From CBDDGJ01 sp965227805 (lineage in GTDB: Bacteria; Pseudomonadota; Alphaproteobacteria; RS24): a stretch of DNA of 64,000 bases. Numbering within the stretch: position 1 is the stretch's first letter; each line of letters opens with the position of its first letter. Positions 16,955 through 26,311 of this stretch are shown one piece after another. Position numbers and translations under genes: made by a program. The stretch spans positions 62,001-126,000 of the forward strand of contig CBDDGJ010000001.1 in the NCBI GenBank assembly GCA_965227805.1, given 5' to 3'. The notes beneath the pieces are model-generated. The model had not been told where the DNA came from and did not search any database. It worked only from the letters and a program-made list of their open reading frames with translations.

Positions 16955-19289
16955 AAAATTTTCAACCGGCTGGATGCTCCTAGGCCGTCAAACACTATTA
17001 AAAAATTACTCCGCAATAGCTGGGTGGGATGAATATGACCTTGGGAGTTTTACTCTTTTTAGTGAACCTGACAATAAATACTTGGTCTGCAAACATGGTG
17101 ATACGCAGATCATATGCTTCGGACTAATCAACAATGTCTATAATTATTTGTTGGAGAGTGAAGAAATACTAAAGGATATGACTAAAGGTTTAGCTGAGCA
17201 GGGTTTTGAAGCGTTATATAAATCAATAATTCCATTAGGTGGTAGTTTTGTACTGATTATAAAGAAAGATGATGATGTCTATGTTATTCTTGATGCCTCA
17301 GGATCGAAGCCAGCATGTTTTTTCAAGAATGAAAGTATAAGATGCATTAGTTCGCATCCCAGATTGATCGGTAGAGGGTTTGAATTAAACGAAAGTGAAT
17401 TTTCGATTGGTTGGCGAAATCACCCTAAAGTGGGAGCAGGTGGTAGGTATTATCCTGGATTAAAGACTATGTACGAAAATGTTTTAGCAATTACTCCGAA
17501 CCTAATATTCTGTGCAAATACGAATTCATTCAGCAGATGGTATCCATTTCGCAATTTGCCGCATTTGACGATAGATGAAGTCGTCAAGGAAACATCACCA
17601 TTGTTAAAAAACCAACTCAAATGGTTAATAGCAAAAACTAAAAAGTTATATATATCATTGAGTGGCGGCATAGATACGAGGCTTACCTTGGCTTTGAGCC
17701 GAGACATTTATAATGCTTGTACATATTTTACCTATTTCAATAAGGGGCCAATATTAAATACCGATGTAGTGACGGCTCAACTACTTAGCAAAAAACTGGG
17801 TTTGAGACACAAGATTTTTCCTTCAAGCTCAGTTCCCGACAAACAATACGAACAAGATTTTTACGAGAGTGAAGGCGAAATTAGATCATCACCAATGACA
17901 CTTTTTGAAATGCACAAAAATATCCCGCAAAATTGTGTTCATGTAAGATCAAATGTATTAGAGGTTGCTCGAGGTTTTTATCTAAAAAACAAGGCTAATC
18001 ATCCAAATAAATTTGATGCTGAAAGGTTGTCACGATTATTTAGAAATTCAACTAAAGATTTGTTCGTCAAAGAGTTTCAAGAATTTATAGATGAAACACA
18101 TTTTGTACAGGAAAATTTCTTTAACTATCACTATTCAGACTTATATTATATGGAACATAGGCTTGCGTGTAATTATGGCCCTATTCTCCGAGGGCATGGT
18201 GGTGCGTTCGAAACCTATTCAATATATAATAGTTACGCCATTATAGAGCTACTTCTATCCATCGACAAGATTGAGCGTAGTGCCAATTCAGCAATACTGG
18301 AATTAATAAAATATCAATGGCCTGAAACCCTCGATGTTCCGATATTTAGTGGATCAAAATTTTTATCTAATCCTCTGCTCAAGGATGCAGATGATTTAAA
18401 ATTTGAACTTGAACTAAAAGTCAATACTGAACGATCATCAGCACCGCCGAAAGGCTTTCGAATGTACGTTAACCCCGCAACGGGTATACCAATATCTTGG
18501 TACGGCACATATAAAGGTGTTGATATTGGATTAAAGACGTCGACATTGTCTTTGGCAGAACGTGGAATATACTATTGGAATAAGTATCTTCGAAAAGGCA
18601 AAAGGCAATACTTACTTTCCTACGATTGGGAAGTCACTTACCCCAGCAATAAAGACACTGAACCTAGGAGTCAGGATGACGCCGCTATTGCTATGCAGAA
18701 TTGCGCAGATGTTCTTATCACCAGTTACACTGAAAAAGACGGTTTTTCGATTTGGCTCCATGACTATCCTTTCCCTTACAATACTCCTTCTGGATGGAGC
18801 AGTGCTCATTCGCAAGCAGCGGGTATGCTACTATTAGCGCTAACATTTAAATTAACCAAAAATGAAAAGTATTTCTTACCGATTAATAAGCTCTCAAATG
18901 CGTTCTCAAAATCTATAGAAGAAGGCAGTTTTTCTGTAAGATTAGGGGCCGATTCTGTTTGGTATGAGAAAATTAGTTCTGCTGAGAATGATCAGCCACG
19001 AATTTTAAATGGCATGATGATGACATTGTTATATCTATATGAAACCTATAAATTAACTGAAGACGAACAATTATATGATTATTTTCTAAAGGGATTTACT
19101 GCTTTAGAGCAAAATATAAAAAAGTATGACACAGGAACTTGGTCATTATACGACAAGTGGAAAAAATCATCTCGACATTATCATGAATTACATATGGACC
19201 AGCTAGTCGAACTAATAAAAATCAAACCCAGTGCCCGCTTAATTTTAACATTAGCATTGTTCAAAATTTATTATTTATTTAACAAATGA
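16944..19289 (+). CDS. Fusion of AsnB-like PP-loop amidotransferase and D-glucuronyl C5-epimerase domain
   Basis: 781 residues. N-terminal ~1-450 resembles asparagine synthetase B-type proteins: a degenerate glutaminase-like part (GGSFVLIIKKDDDVYVILD; CFFKNESIRCISSH) and a PP-loop SLSGGIDTRLTLAL at about residue 240. The N-terminal catalytic Cys2 of true glutaminases is absent. Residues ~515-781 match the C-terminal domain of D-glucuronyl C5-epimerases (TPSGWSSAHSQAAGMLLLAL; ILNGMMMTLLYLYETY; DTGTWSLYDKW; YHELHMDQL). C5-epimerases invert C5 of hexuronic acids in a polymer, which fits the uronic acid made by WecB/WecC; the synthetase-like half could amidate a carboxylate. Both roles are inferred. 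Confidence 0.8.
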   Translation: MIYRKFSTGWMLLGRQTLLKNYSAIAGWDEYDLGSFTLFSEPDNKYLVCKHGDTQIICFGLINNVYNYLLESEEILKDMTKGLAEQGFEALYKSIIPLGGSFVLIIKKDDDVYVILDASGSKPACFFKNESIRCISSHPRLIGRGFELNESEFSIGWRNHPKVGAGGRYYPGLKTMYENVLAITPNLIFCANTNSFSRWYPFRNLPHLTIDEVVKETSPLLKNQLKWLIAKTKKLYISLSGGIDTRLTLALSRDIYNACTYFTYFNKGPILNTDVVTAQLLSKKLGLRHKIFPSSSVPDKQYEQDFYESEGEIRSSPMTLFEMHKNIPQNCVHVRSNVLEVARGFYLKNKANHPNKFDAERLSRLFRNSTKDLFVKEFQEFIDETHFVQENFFNYHYSDLYYMEHRLACNYGPILRGHGGAFETYSIYNSYAIIELLLSIDKIERSANSAILELIKYQWPETLDVPIFSGSKFLSNPLLKDADDLKFELELKVNTERSSAPPKGFRMYVNPATGIPISWYGTYKGVDIGLKTSTLSLAERGIYYWNKYLRKGKRQYLLSYDWEVTYPSNKDTEPRSQDDAAIAMQNCADVLITSYTEKDGFSIWLHDYPFPYNTPSGWSSAHSQAAGMLLLALTFKLTKNEKYFLPINKLSNAFSKSIEEGSFSVRLGADSVWYEKISSAENDQPRILNGMMMTLLYLYETYKLTEDEQLYDYFLKGFTALEQNIKKYDTGTWSLYDKWKKSSRHYHELHMDQLVELIKIKPSARLILTLALFKIYYLFNK

Positions 19290-19337
19290 GATTTTGTTTT
19301 GTAGGAGTATAGTAAAATTTCTGTAGAAAATATTTCG

Positions 19338-20555
19338 ATGATTGTTTGGAACGATTTCCGTAATGACGCTCGGGTTCTAAAGGAAGCACAGACACTTCAA
19401 TCTGCTGGTTATCAGGTGACGGTACATGCTATACATACACCTGGAGTGACTCAGAAACATGAAACCCTGCCTTGTGGCGTAAAAGTAGTACGTGTCGCCC
19501 GTAGTCCATTGTGGAAATGGCGTAAAAAGAATCTGGCTACGGCTAATGGTAATACACAAGCGCAGGGGAAAAAGCCATCGGGTCCTATTAAAAAATTATC
19601 TCTGAAAGGCCAACTTCTGCGTATTATCGCTCGTGGCTGGACTCACTTGTGGTTGCTGTATCAGCTAGTGCGTTCCAAGCCAGATGTGGTACATGGTCAC
19701 GATGTAAATACCCTACCTACAGCCTGGCTGGCCTCGGTGATTGCCCGTGTGCCTCTGGTCTACGATGCTCATGAGATCAGTACTGATCGGGAAGGTTATG
19801 CTAGTTTCCGTAAAGTAGTGGGTTGCATTGAGAAATGCCTTATGCCAAGAGCAGCAGGGAGAATCACCACTACCGATACCCGTGCCAAGTTTTTTGCACG
19901 TGCCTACGGTATTTCCCGACCATTGGTTTTGCAGAATCGATCGCAATATCTATTGGTAGATCGTTCTGAAAGAATTCGGAATGAACTTAATTTGCAAGAA
20001 AGATGGCCCATTGTGCTCTACCAGGGTGGCTTGCAACAAGGGCGGGGGCTTGAGCGTATTATTGATGTCGCACAAGAAGTAAAAAACGCTTATTTTGTCT
20101 TTATCGGTGGTGGCCGTCTTGAACCTAAATTAAAAAAACAGGCTGCTCGATTAAATCTTAAAGGTAAGGTGTATTTTATTGATACAGTGTCATTGGATGA
20201 CTTGCCCTATTACACGGCTTCAGCAGATATAGGTGTGCAGGCAATAGAGAATACCTGTTTTAACCATTTCTCTACCGATTCAAATAAAGTTTTTGAATAT
20301 GTTATGGCTGGCTTGCCCGTTATTTCTTCTAACCTACCAGAAATCCGAAAATTGATAAAAGAATACAGTTTTGGTGTGTTGGTGGAACCTGGATGTAATA
20401 ATTCTTTAAAAGAGGCTATTCAGCAACTTGTAGATGACAAAATGCTACGCTATAAGTTAAGTTGTAAATCCAGTGTTGTAAAAACTAAATTAAACTGGGA
20501 GGAGCAGCAATCGAAGTTAATTGATCTTTATACGGAGATCATCCGAGGCCATTGA
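19338..20555 (+). CDS. GT4-family glycosyltransferase
   Basis: 405 residues. Starts MIVWNDFRNDARVLKEAQTL, an N-terminus typical of GT4 retaining glycosyltransferases; PDVVHGHDVNTLPTAWLASV and VLYQGGLQQGRGLERIID mark the two Rossmann domains, and VFEYVMAGLPVISSNLPE is the donor-binding EX7E region. The frame stays open 9 codons upstream to a GTAGGAG Shine-Dalgarno at 19301, but the codon at the expected distance is AGT rather than ATG, so the normal start may have been lost and ATG 19338 used instead. Overlaps the next glycosyltransferase (ATTGATG). Confidence 0.9.
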   Translation: MIVWNDFRNDARVLKEAQTLQSAGYQVTVHAIHTPGVTQKHETLPCGVKVVRVARSPLWKWRKKNLATANGNTQAQGKKPSGPIKKLSLKGQLLRIIARGWTHLWLLYQLVRSKPDVVHGHDVNTLPTAWLASVIARVPLVYDAHEISTDREGYASFRKVVGCIEKCLMPRAAGRITTTDTRAKFFARAYGISRPLVLQNRSQYLLVDRSERIRNELNLQERWPIVLYQGGLQQGRGLERIIDVAQEVKNAYFVFIGGGRLEPKLKKQAARLNLKGKVYFIDTVSLDDLPYYTASADIGVQAIENTCFNHFSTDSNKVFEYVMAGLPVISSNLPEIRKLIKEYSFGVLVEPGCNNSLKEAIQQLVDDKMLRYKLSCKSSVVKTKLNWEEQQSKLIDLYTEIIRGH

Positions 20556-21739
20556 TGCGTATTCTTTATTTGTCTTTTTATTTTGAGCCAGATTTCGGAC
20601 CCGCTGCAATACGAAACACACTTATTGCAAAAAAATTGTCCGAACATAACTCTGTCGCTGAAGTACATGTTATAACAACAATGCCGCATCGGTGGAAGGA
20701 TAGCTTTAGTCGTTCGGAAAATGGCTCAAAAAAACTAAAAATCTCAAAAGTTGATACTGCCTCAAAGCATAATGGCATTTTAGGGCAGATTTTTCGCTTT
20801 TTTGTGTATCAAAAATTTGTTCGTAAAAGTTGTATATCACAAGATTACGACTTGGTTTTTGCCTCATCTTCGAAGTTAGGCACGTCTCTTCTTGGGGCAC
20901 TGATGTCAAAAAAACTAAAAGCCTATTACTATCTCGATATTAGAGATTTGTTTATAGAAACAATTGATGATTTTTTACCCGGCAGAATTTTTAAACCGAT
21001 AAAATTTATTCTGTTTGTTTTAAATAGATATAGTATTAAAAAAGCTCATCGCATAAATGCGCTATCAACTTCATTCATAAATCAATTGTCCCAGATAAAT
21101 AGTGAGGTAAAAATAAGATCCATTTATCATGGAATTGACAGTCAATTTCTTAATGTTGTTGGCAGGCGCGCTAACATCGATTTTTACAAAAAATCTCGAT
21201 GCCACAATAAAACACTGCTTTACGCTGGTAATTTTGGTTTCGGGCAAGGTTTGCATAAATATCTCCCGGCTATATCATCATTGTTACCACCTAATTGGGA
21301 AATTCATTTATATGGTGACGGACCTAAAAAGAATGAAGTAGCAGAAAGTGCTGCTAACTTAAAAAACGTGAAATTATTTCCTTTTGTCGAAAGGAGTGAG
21401 TTGCCTGAGATATATTCGAAATCCGATATATTGTTTCTCACACTAAATTCTACGCTTGCATTTCAAAACAGTTTGCCTTCAAAAATTTTTGAGTATTGTG
21501 TGACTGGCAAGCCAGTTATCGCTTTTTGTAGTGGGTACCTTCAAAAGTTTATCCTAGAAAATAACATCGAAGGTGTTTACTCCATAAATCAAGATGACTT
21601 TGGTAAACTCAGGGAAATATTACCTGAAGTGGAGGGCAAAGAGTTTGATCGTACGCTCTTTTTCGAGAAATGGTGTAGAGAAAAACAAGTTAAGTTAATG
21701 GTGGACGATATAATTTCATTAGGTTTGAATATCCCCTAG
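20555..21739 (+). CDS. GT4-family glycosyltransferase (WbuB/colanic-acid type)
   Basis: About 394 residues from ATG 20555, which overlaps the TGA of the upstream glycosyltransferase; TTG 20552 is an alternative. N-terminus MRILYLSFYFEPDFGPAAIR is the glycine-rich donor/acceptor loop of WbuB-like enzymes; TLLYAGNFGFGQGLHKYLPAI and SLPSKIFEYCVTGKPVIAF are the C-terminal nucleotide-sugar site. Last gene of the polysaccharide cluster; a broken IS3 orfA starts 50 bp downstream. Confidence 0.9.
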   Translation: MRILYLSFYFEPDFGPAAIRNTLIAKKLSEHNSVAEVHVITTMPHRWKDSFSRSENGSKKLKISKVDTASKHNGILGQIFRFFVYQKFVRKSCISQDYDLVFASSSKLGTSLLGALMSKKLKAYYYLDIRDLFIETIDDFLPGRIFKPIKFILFVLNRYSIKKAHRINALSTSFINQLSQINSEVKIRSIYHGIDSQFLNVVGRRANIDFYKKSRCHNKTLLYAGNFGFGQGLHKYLPAISSLLPPNWEIHLYGDGPKKNEVAESAANLKNVKLFPFVERSELPEIYSKSDILFLTLNSTLAFQNSLPSKIFEYCVTGKPVIAFCSGYLQKFILENNIEGVYSINQDDFGKLREILPEVEGKEFDRTLFFEKWCREKQVKLMVDDIISLGLNIP

Positions 21740-21788
21740 AATTGTAGACACTTTACTTGTTAAATATGGAAGTAAAGGAGGTATACAA

Positions 21789-21908
21789 ATGCCAAAGGGA
21801 ATTTGGTATTCAGAAGAGTTCAAACGTGATGCGTTTTCGCAGGTTATTAATCGCGGTTACAGCGTTTAGGAGGCTGCGGGCAGACTCGGGATCACGATCA
21901 AATCGCTT
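21789..21908 (+). pseudogene. IS3-family OrfA fragment with in-frame stop
   Basis: ATG at 21789 behind a strong AAAGGAGG. The frame reads MPKGIWYSEEFKRDAFSQVI, then NRGYSV, a TAG, and EAAGRLGITIKSL, the HTH start of an IS3-family OrfA distinct from IS-A, IS-B and IS-C. It is cut at 21909 by a piece of IS-C. Dead remnant. Confidence 0.75.
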
Positions 21909-22031
21909 GGTAATCCCCCCATAAATTAGTAGTTTTTTGAAGTAGAATTTTCTATCGTTTAGCGAAGGAGATTTACGATGAAACAGAAACGATTTAGTGA
22001 GACACAGATTATGCAGATATTGAAACAGGCG
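21909..22031 (+). mobile_element. IS-C 5'-end fragment
   Basis: Begins with the IS-C left terminal repeat (GGTAATCCCCCCAT) and is identical to the first ~120 bp of copy 1, through the ribosome-binding site and about 21 codons of orfA (ending KQA). It stops abruptly at 22031, where an inverted IS-C right end starts. Confidence 0.85.
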
Positions 22032-22537
22032 GGTAATCCCCCCTTTATTATTAGGGGTCTGAAGTAGACAGTTTTGTTTTGGTGGCTTTAGCCAGTTTCA
22101 TTGCTGGTGTTATGCCGCCGATAGCCATACTAGGTCTTTCATTATTATATGTCCATAGCCATTTTGTTGCCGTGAGTTGCGCCTCCTCAATCGTATTAAA
22201 TTCGTTCATCTCCAGCCATTCATGCCTGACGGTGCGGTTGTAACGTTCAATATAAGCGTTCTGTTGTGGCTTGCCTGGCTGGATATGAGCGAGCCGGATG
22301 CCTCGCTTATTTGCCCAGCATCTCACTGCCCCACTGATATATTCAGGGCCATTATCACAACGTATCACGCGTGGTTTACCACGCCATTCAATGATCTGCT
22401 CCAGTGAACGCTTCACACGCTCAGATGGTAAGGATAGATCAACCTCTATACCCAACCCTTCACGATTGAAGTCATCCAATACATTGAAGGTTCGGAACGC
22501 CTTGCCGGTGCTGAGCTGGTCGGCCATAAAATCCATC
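22032..22537 (-). mobile_element. IS-C 3'-end fragment, inverted (C-terminal part of OrfB)
   Basis: Starts with the IS-C right terminal repeat in minus orientation and continues through the C-terminal ~160 codons of orfB, back to MDFMADQLS at 22537. The second D and the E of the DDE triad are present, the N-terminal part is missing. Placed head-on against the preceding 5' fragment. Confidence 0.85.
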
Positions 22538-22597
22538 GGTAATCTCCCCATTATTATTAGGGGTCTGAAGTAGACAGTTTTGTTTTGGTTGCTTGTG

Positions 22598-23395
22598 TCA
22601 AGCCCCATAATTTTGTGCCAGTTTTTGTGAGAGTATTTTTGTGTTTTGGTTGAGTATGTTTGTTTCTGGTGCTGGTGGTTTGTAGTTTAGTGCTTGGTGC
22701 GGTCTGATATGGTTATATTGCTTTACCCAGCCTTTTATTACCACCTTTGCTTCTGTCAGCGACAAGAAGGTTTCTGCATTTAACAACTCGGTTCTGAGTA
22801 TACCGTTAAACCTTTCATTAAAGCCATTTTCCCATGGCGACCCTGGGGCGATATAAAGCGTTTCGGTGCCCACATTACGCAAGAAACGCTTTATATCGGT
22901 GCTGGTAAATTCTCTACCATTATCCGACCTGATATGCTCAGGCACGCCGTGTTTGGCGAAGCATTTTGCCAGTGTTTCAATCACATCTATGGACTTGATA
23001 TTGTAGCCAACTTCCACAGCTATCGCCTCTCTGCTGAACTCGTCGAGCAACGTTAACATTCTGTATTTCCTGCCATTATGCAGCTTGTCCCCCACAAAGT
23101 CATAGCTCCAAATATGGTTCTTATATTTGGCACGAAGTCTGAGGCAAGAGGAAGTGCCATCATATATGCGCTTGCGCTTTTTGTGTCTTTTAGGCAGCTG
23201 CAAGCCTTCTTCGCGCCATAGTCTTTCTACCTTCTTATGGTTAACATTATGCCCCTCAACCCGCAATAATGCTGCTATCTTGCGGTATCCATAACGACCA
23301 TATTGCTTGGCTAGGCGTATCATATCAAGCCGTAGCTGTTCATCGCTGCAAGCTTGAGTGGGTTTATACTGACACACGCTTCTTGGAATATCCAA
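22598..23395 (-). CDS. IS-B transposase OrfB (rve domain)
   Basis: 265 residues from the first ATG; the true product is probably an OrfAB frameshift fusion. DDE triad present: D in WSYDFVGDKL, D in IRSDNGREF, E in ENGFNERFNGILRTEL. Close in type to IS-A OrfB (similar YGRYGYRKIAALLR and REEGL segments) but clearly a different element. Confidence 0.88.
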   Translation of the reverse strand: MDIPRSVCQYKPTQACSDEQLRLDMIRLAKQYGRYGYRKIAALLRVEGHNVNHKKVERLWREEGLQLPKRHKKRKRIYDGTSSCLRLRAKYKNHIWSYDFVGDKLHNGRKYRMLTLLDEFSREAIAVEVGYNIKSIDVIETLAKCFAKHGVPEHIRSDNGREFTSTDIKRFLRNVGTETLYIAPGSPWENGFNERFNGILRTELLNAETFLSLTEAKVVIKGWVKQYNHIRPHQALNYKPPAPETNILNQNTKILSQKLAQNYGA

Positions 23396-23472
23396 AGCCT
23401 TGCAAACTTTACGCTGGCTTGTGCTCAGCCTTTGTTGGCAATGGACTGCAATAGAGCGCTTATCTGCTGTGG

Positions 23473-23763
23473 TTAGGCCTTTTTCTTGTCCAAAAAATCG
23501 AGCCCCTCCTTGAGAATCAACTTATCTAACTCTAGCGCAGCAACTATCTTTTTAAGGCGCACATTCTCCTGCTCCAAGGCTTTTAGGCGTTTAACCTCGC
23601 TATTCTTCATATGACCATAATTGCCACGCCAGCGGTAATATGTCTGCGGGCTAATGCCACTCTTGCGGCAGGCAGAATCGGTATCCATACCCCCACCAAT
23701 ATTCACCTCAACCTCACGTAATATGCGGATTATATCATTGTCACTAAAACGTTTTCTGCTCAT
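23473..23763 (-). CDS. IS-B transposase OrfA
   Basis: 96 residues. Helix-turn-helix (FSDNDIIRILREVEV; ISPQTYYRWRGNYGHM) and a leucine-zipper-like tail (KRLKALEQENVRLKKIVAAL). Ends DFLDKKKA; the A-rich stretch near the end (AAAAAG) is a plausible frameshift site into orfB. Confidence 0.88.
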   Translation of the reverse strand: MSRKRFSDNDIIRILREVEVNIGGGMDTDSACRKSGISPQTYYRWRGNYGHMKNSEVKRLKALEQENVRLKKIVAALELDKLILKEGLDFLDKKKA

Positions 23764-24442
23764 CTTTTACTCCTATAATTGATGTTTCTTAAAATCCTAA
23801 CGAGAAATATACACCCAATCAAAGACAATAATCTCTCGCTAAAACTGGTACAATTATAAGGGGGAAGGACAGAAAAGGTGGCACACGCAAGCCGAATACT
23901 CACGCCTCTCTCGTTTACTGCCCATTTCGCTATCCCTTTGCGAAGCGAAGGGCTTACCACTTTTTTCCAAGGGCTTCCTTCAGCAAATCATTCTGCATGC
24001 TCATCTCAGCATACATCCGCTTCAGGCGATGGTTTTCATCCGCCATGGCTTTCATCTGGGAAATCATCGACGCATCCATCCCGCCATATTTGCTCCGCCA
24101 TTTGTAAAAGCTCGCGCTACTCATACCATGCGCGCGGCACAGTTCAGAAACAGAAACGCCTTGCTCCGCCTGTTTCAATATCTGCATAATCTGTGTCTCA
24201 CTAAATCGTTTCTGTTTCATCATAAATCTCCTTCGCTAAACGATAGAAAATTCTACTGCAAAAAACTACTAATTTATGAGGGGATTACCGGGTTAACCAA
24301 GGGCGTGTAGCGACATGAACAATCAAGGCAAACCTACCTTAAAAAAGCCCACTAAGCTGTCCAAACATATCGTAACACCTCAATATAATGGCTTCTTGCA
24401 AGGCTATTTATATATATTAAAAGCCATTAGCAAATACAATAG

Positions 24443-26311
24443 TTATGCTATATCTAGCTGATAGTCGCCTGAGCTGTCATCACTGCTATATAAATAAATG
24501 TAATAAGTCTCGGTCGCATCTGCCGTAAATGTAAGCCTGTCTATATTGGTTCCAGCATTATTTGTAGCGCCTAGTATTGTTGTAGCTGTTTCATCCAGAA
24601 CGAAGAAATTACCATCAAAACCTGCATCTTGTGTTACGGTAATTGTGTATTGAGTGTCTTGCGTAACAGATAAGGCGTAGAAATCTATATCGTTACCTGA
24701 CTCAATCGTGTCGGTTACACTTGTGCTGGTCTGAAGTGCATCTAAAATAATATGAGCTTGCGTGTAATAGCCTCCTGTTGTGCTATCAGCGCCTGTGACG
24801 GATAGATAATATGTGCCGGCGGTTAATGTATGTGTTCCAAGTTCAGTTCCACCAGCACCATTTATATTGGTATTCGTAGAGCTTATTACAGTGCCATTGA
24901 TATCATATAGCCCGTTAATTCTGATGTCGAGTGAACTACTTTCCGATTCGCTGTATGTTAAAAAGGCATAATCGTCATCTTCAGTGATTGTAACTTGATG
25001 CCAATCTTCATCACTAGAAAAATCTATTATGCCCGATATATCAGAGTTACCCCTATTTAACGTGAGTGAGGCCTCTGTTGCACTATCGGCTGATAAATCA
25101 TCTTCAAAAACGTGTAATGTGTAATCACTACCCAAAAGTGAATGTTGTCCATTATATATTACAAAATAATAATCGCCAGATTCACTTGGTGTATAGGTGA
25201 AATCACCGTCTAAAGAATCAAAATTTGTAGCTGTTGCGTCAAAAATATAATAGGCAGGAGAAAAAAAAGATTTTTCGTTAACCGTTTCAAAAGAATACAT
25301 CTTATTTGCTGTTAGAAATAAACGATATAAATGCGCTTCATCAAACGAAAGTGTATTAAAAATATTTATACTCACTATATCTTCACCGATAGTTAAATCA
25401 GCAACATCTCCGGTTAAATCGAGCACATCTCCGGTTAAATCAGTATACTCTGGGCTGGTTGCATCAGGATATTCTGCGATGGTTACATCAGAACCAATGG
25501 TTAAATCAGTATACTCTGGGCTGGTTGCATCAGGATATTCTGCGATGGTTACATCAGAACCAATGGTTAAATCAGGATACTCTGGGCTGGTTGCATCAGG
25601 ATATTCTGTGCTGGTTACATCAGCAACATCTACGGTTAAATCAGTATACTGTGTGCTGGTTACATCATACGTATCTGGACTGGTGGATGAAGTAGACGTA
25701 TCTGGGCTAAGTGCACTGGAAGCAGCTACACTAGATATATAGGCCTCTCGCACAGCGTAGGGGATGATGCGATAATCACCTGTTGTGTCATTTGCACTAC
25801 CCACAGCAAAATAATACGCGCCTGCGTCCAAAGTATAAATGCCTACCTCGGTATCATTATTGTAATTATTAGCGTTTATTATATCTCCATTAACGAGGTT
25901 TCCATTTTCATCATATATGCCGAGAATTTCAGTGTTTATTGTAGGTGACCGTGCGTTAACGAGAAAGAGATATTCCCCGCTTTCATTGATGACAATTTTA
26001 TGCCAGTCTTGATCGCTGGCGGCTTCTATTTCGCCCCCTGTGGTTGTGGCGCTATCTACAGCTATTGTAGATGCCGTTGCGGGGGTATCCGTAAAATCGT
26101 CTGAACCGGATGACACGTCACCATCACCGTTGCCGCTATCACTGGCGCTCCCACCGCAGGCTGTTAGCACTAGCATGGATGTCATCATGCCAAAAGGCGC
26201 ATAAAGTTTTCTATGCCTGATTTTGACATAAGGCTTCAAGAAATCAAATGCTGTGACGTTTTGTGATTTATTGCGTGACTGTGCGATAAAAATAGACGCG
26301 AATGATGTCAT
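24443..26311 (-). CDS. Putative lipoprotein with PPC-type beta-sandwich domains and a tandem-repeat linker
   Basis: 622 residues. The start at 26311 has a GGAGGT Shine-Dalgarno. An unusually long N-terminus (~40 residues) precedes a lipoprotein-like signal (MMTSMLVLTACGG), so the mature protein is probably lipid-anchored. Four pre-peptidase C-like (PPC) beta domains can be seen by the recurring pattern DWHKIVINESGEYLFLV, GIYTLDAGAYYFAV and their relatives (DWHQVTITEDDDYAFLTY; GTHTLTAGTYYLSV). Between domains 1 and 2 lie 22-residue repeats (ATSPEYTDLTIGSDVTIAEY) encoded by 66-bp DNA repeats. Probably a surface adhesin-like or exopolymer-associated protein; function unknown. Confidence 0.7.
   Translation of the reverse strand: MTSFASIFIAQSRNKSQNVTAFDFLKPYVKIRHRKLYAPFGMMTSMLVLTACGGSASDSGNGDGDVSSGSDDFTDTPATASTIAVDSATTTGGEIEAASDQDWHKIVINESGEYLFLVNARSPTINTEILGIYDENGNLVNGDIINANNYNNDTEVGIYTLDAGAYYFAVGSANDTTGDYRIIPYAVREAYISSVAASSALSPDTSTSSTSPDTYDVTSTQYTDLTVDVADVTSTEYPDATSPEYPDLTIGSDVTIAEYPDATSPEYTDLTIGSDVTIAEYPDATSPEYTDLTGDVLDLTGDVADLTIGEDIVSINIFNTLSFDEAHLYRLFLTANKMYSFETVNEKSFFSPAYYIFDATATNFDSLDGDFTYTPSESGDYYFVIYNGQHSLLGSDYTLHVFEDDLSADSATEASLTLNRGNSDISGIIDFSSDEDWHQVTITEDDDYAFLTYSESESSSLDIRINGLYDINGTVISSTNTNINGAGGTELGTHTLTAGTYYLSVTGADSTTGGYYTQAHIILDALQTSTSVTDTIESGNDIDFYALSVTQDTQYTITVTQDAGFDGNFFVLDETATTILGATNNAGTNIDRLTFTADATETYYIYLYSSDDSSGDYQLDIA
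25433..25682 (-). repeat. 66-bp tandem repeats inside the PPC lipoprotein gene
   Basis: Units at 25433-25498, 25499-25564 (identical) and 25565-25630 (few changes), plus a degenerate partial unit to about 25682. 66 bp is a multiple of three, so copy-number changes keep the frame and lengthen or shorten a Asp/Thr/Pro-rich linker. Confidence 0.85.

Larger units (their letters stand above)
22596..23871 (-). mobile_element. IS-B: complete IS3-family element
   Basis: About 1276 bp. The left end tgtcaagccccataatt...CCAGTTTT and the reverse complement of the right end tgtccttcccccttataatt...CCAGTTTT form imperfect inverted repeats. Carries orfA and orfB on the minus strand. A partial copy lies at 28097-28447 and a 15-bp right-end-like scar at 26617-26631. 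Confidence 0.85.
22538..24289 (-). mobile_element. IS-C copy 2, internally deleted and interrupted by IS-B
   Basis: The right terminal repeat of IS-C plus its last ~12 OrfB codons occupy 22538-22595. The OrfB start, all of orfA and the left terminal repeat occupy 23872-24289 in minus orientation. IS-B (22596-23871) lies between. About 750 bp of orfB are missing, which fits IS-B insertion followed by an adjacent deletion. orfA (23954-24220) is intact. Confidence 0.8.

Noticed and set aside
25459..25742. Repeat-rich ORFs on the plus strand opposite the PPC lipoprotein
   Set aside because: Antisense readings of the 66-bp repeats; the minus frame has a ribosome-binding site, a signal sequence and domains.
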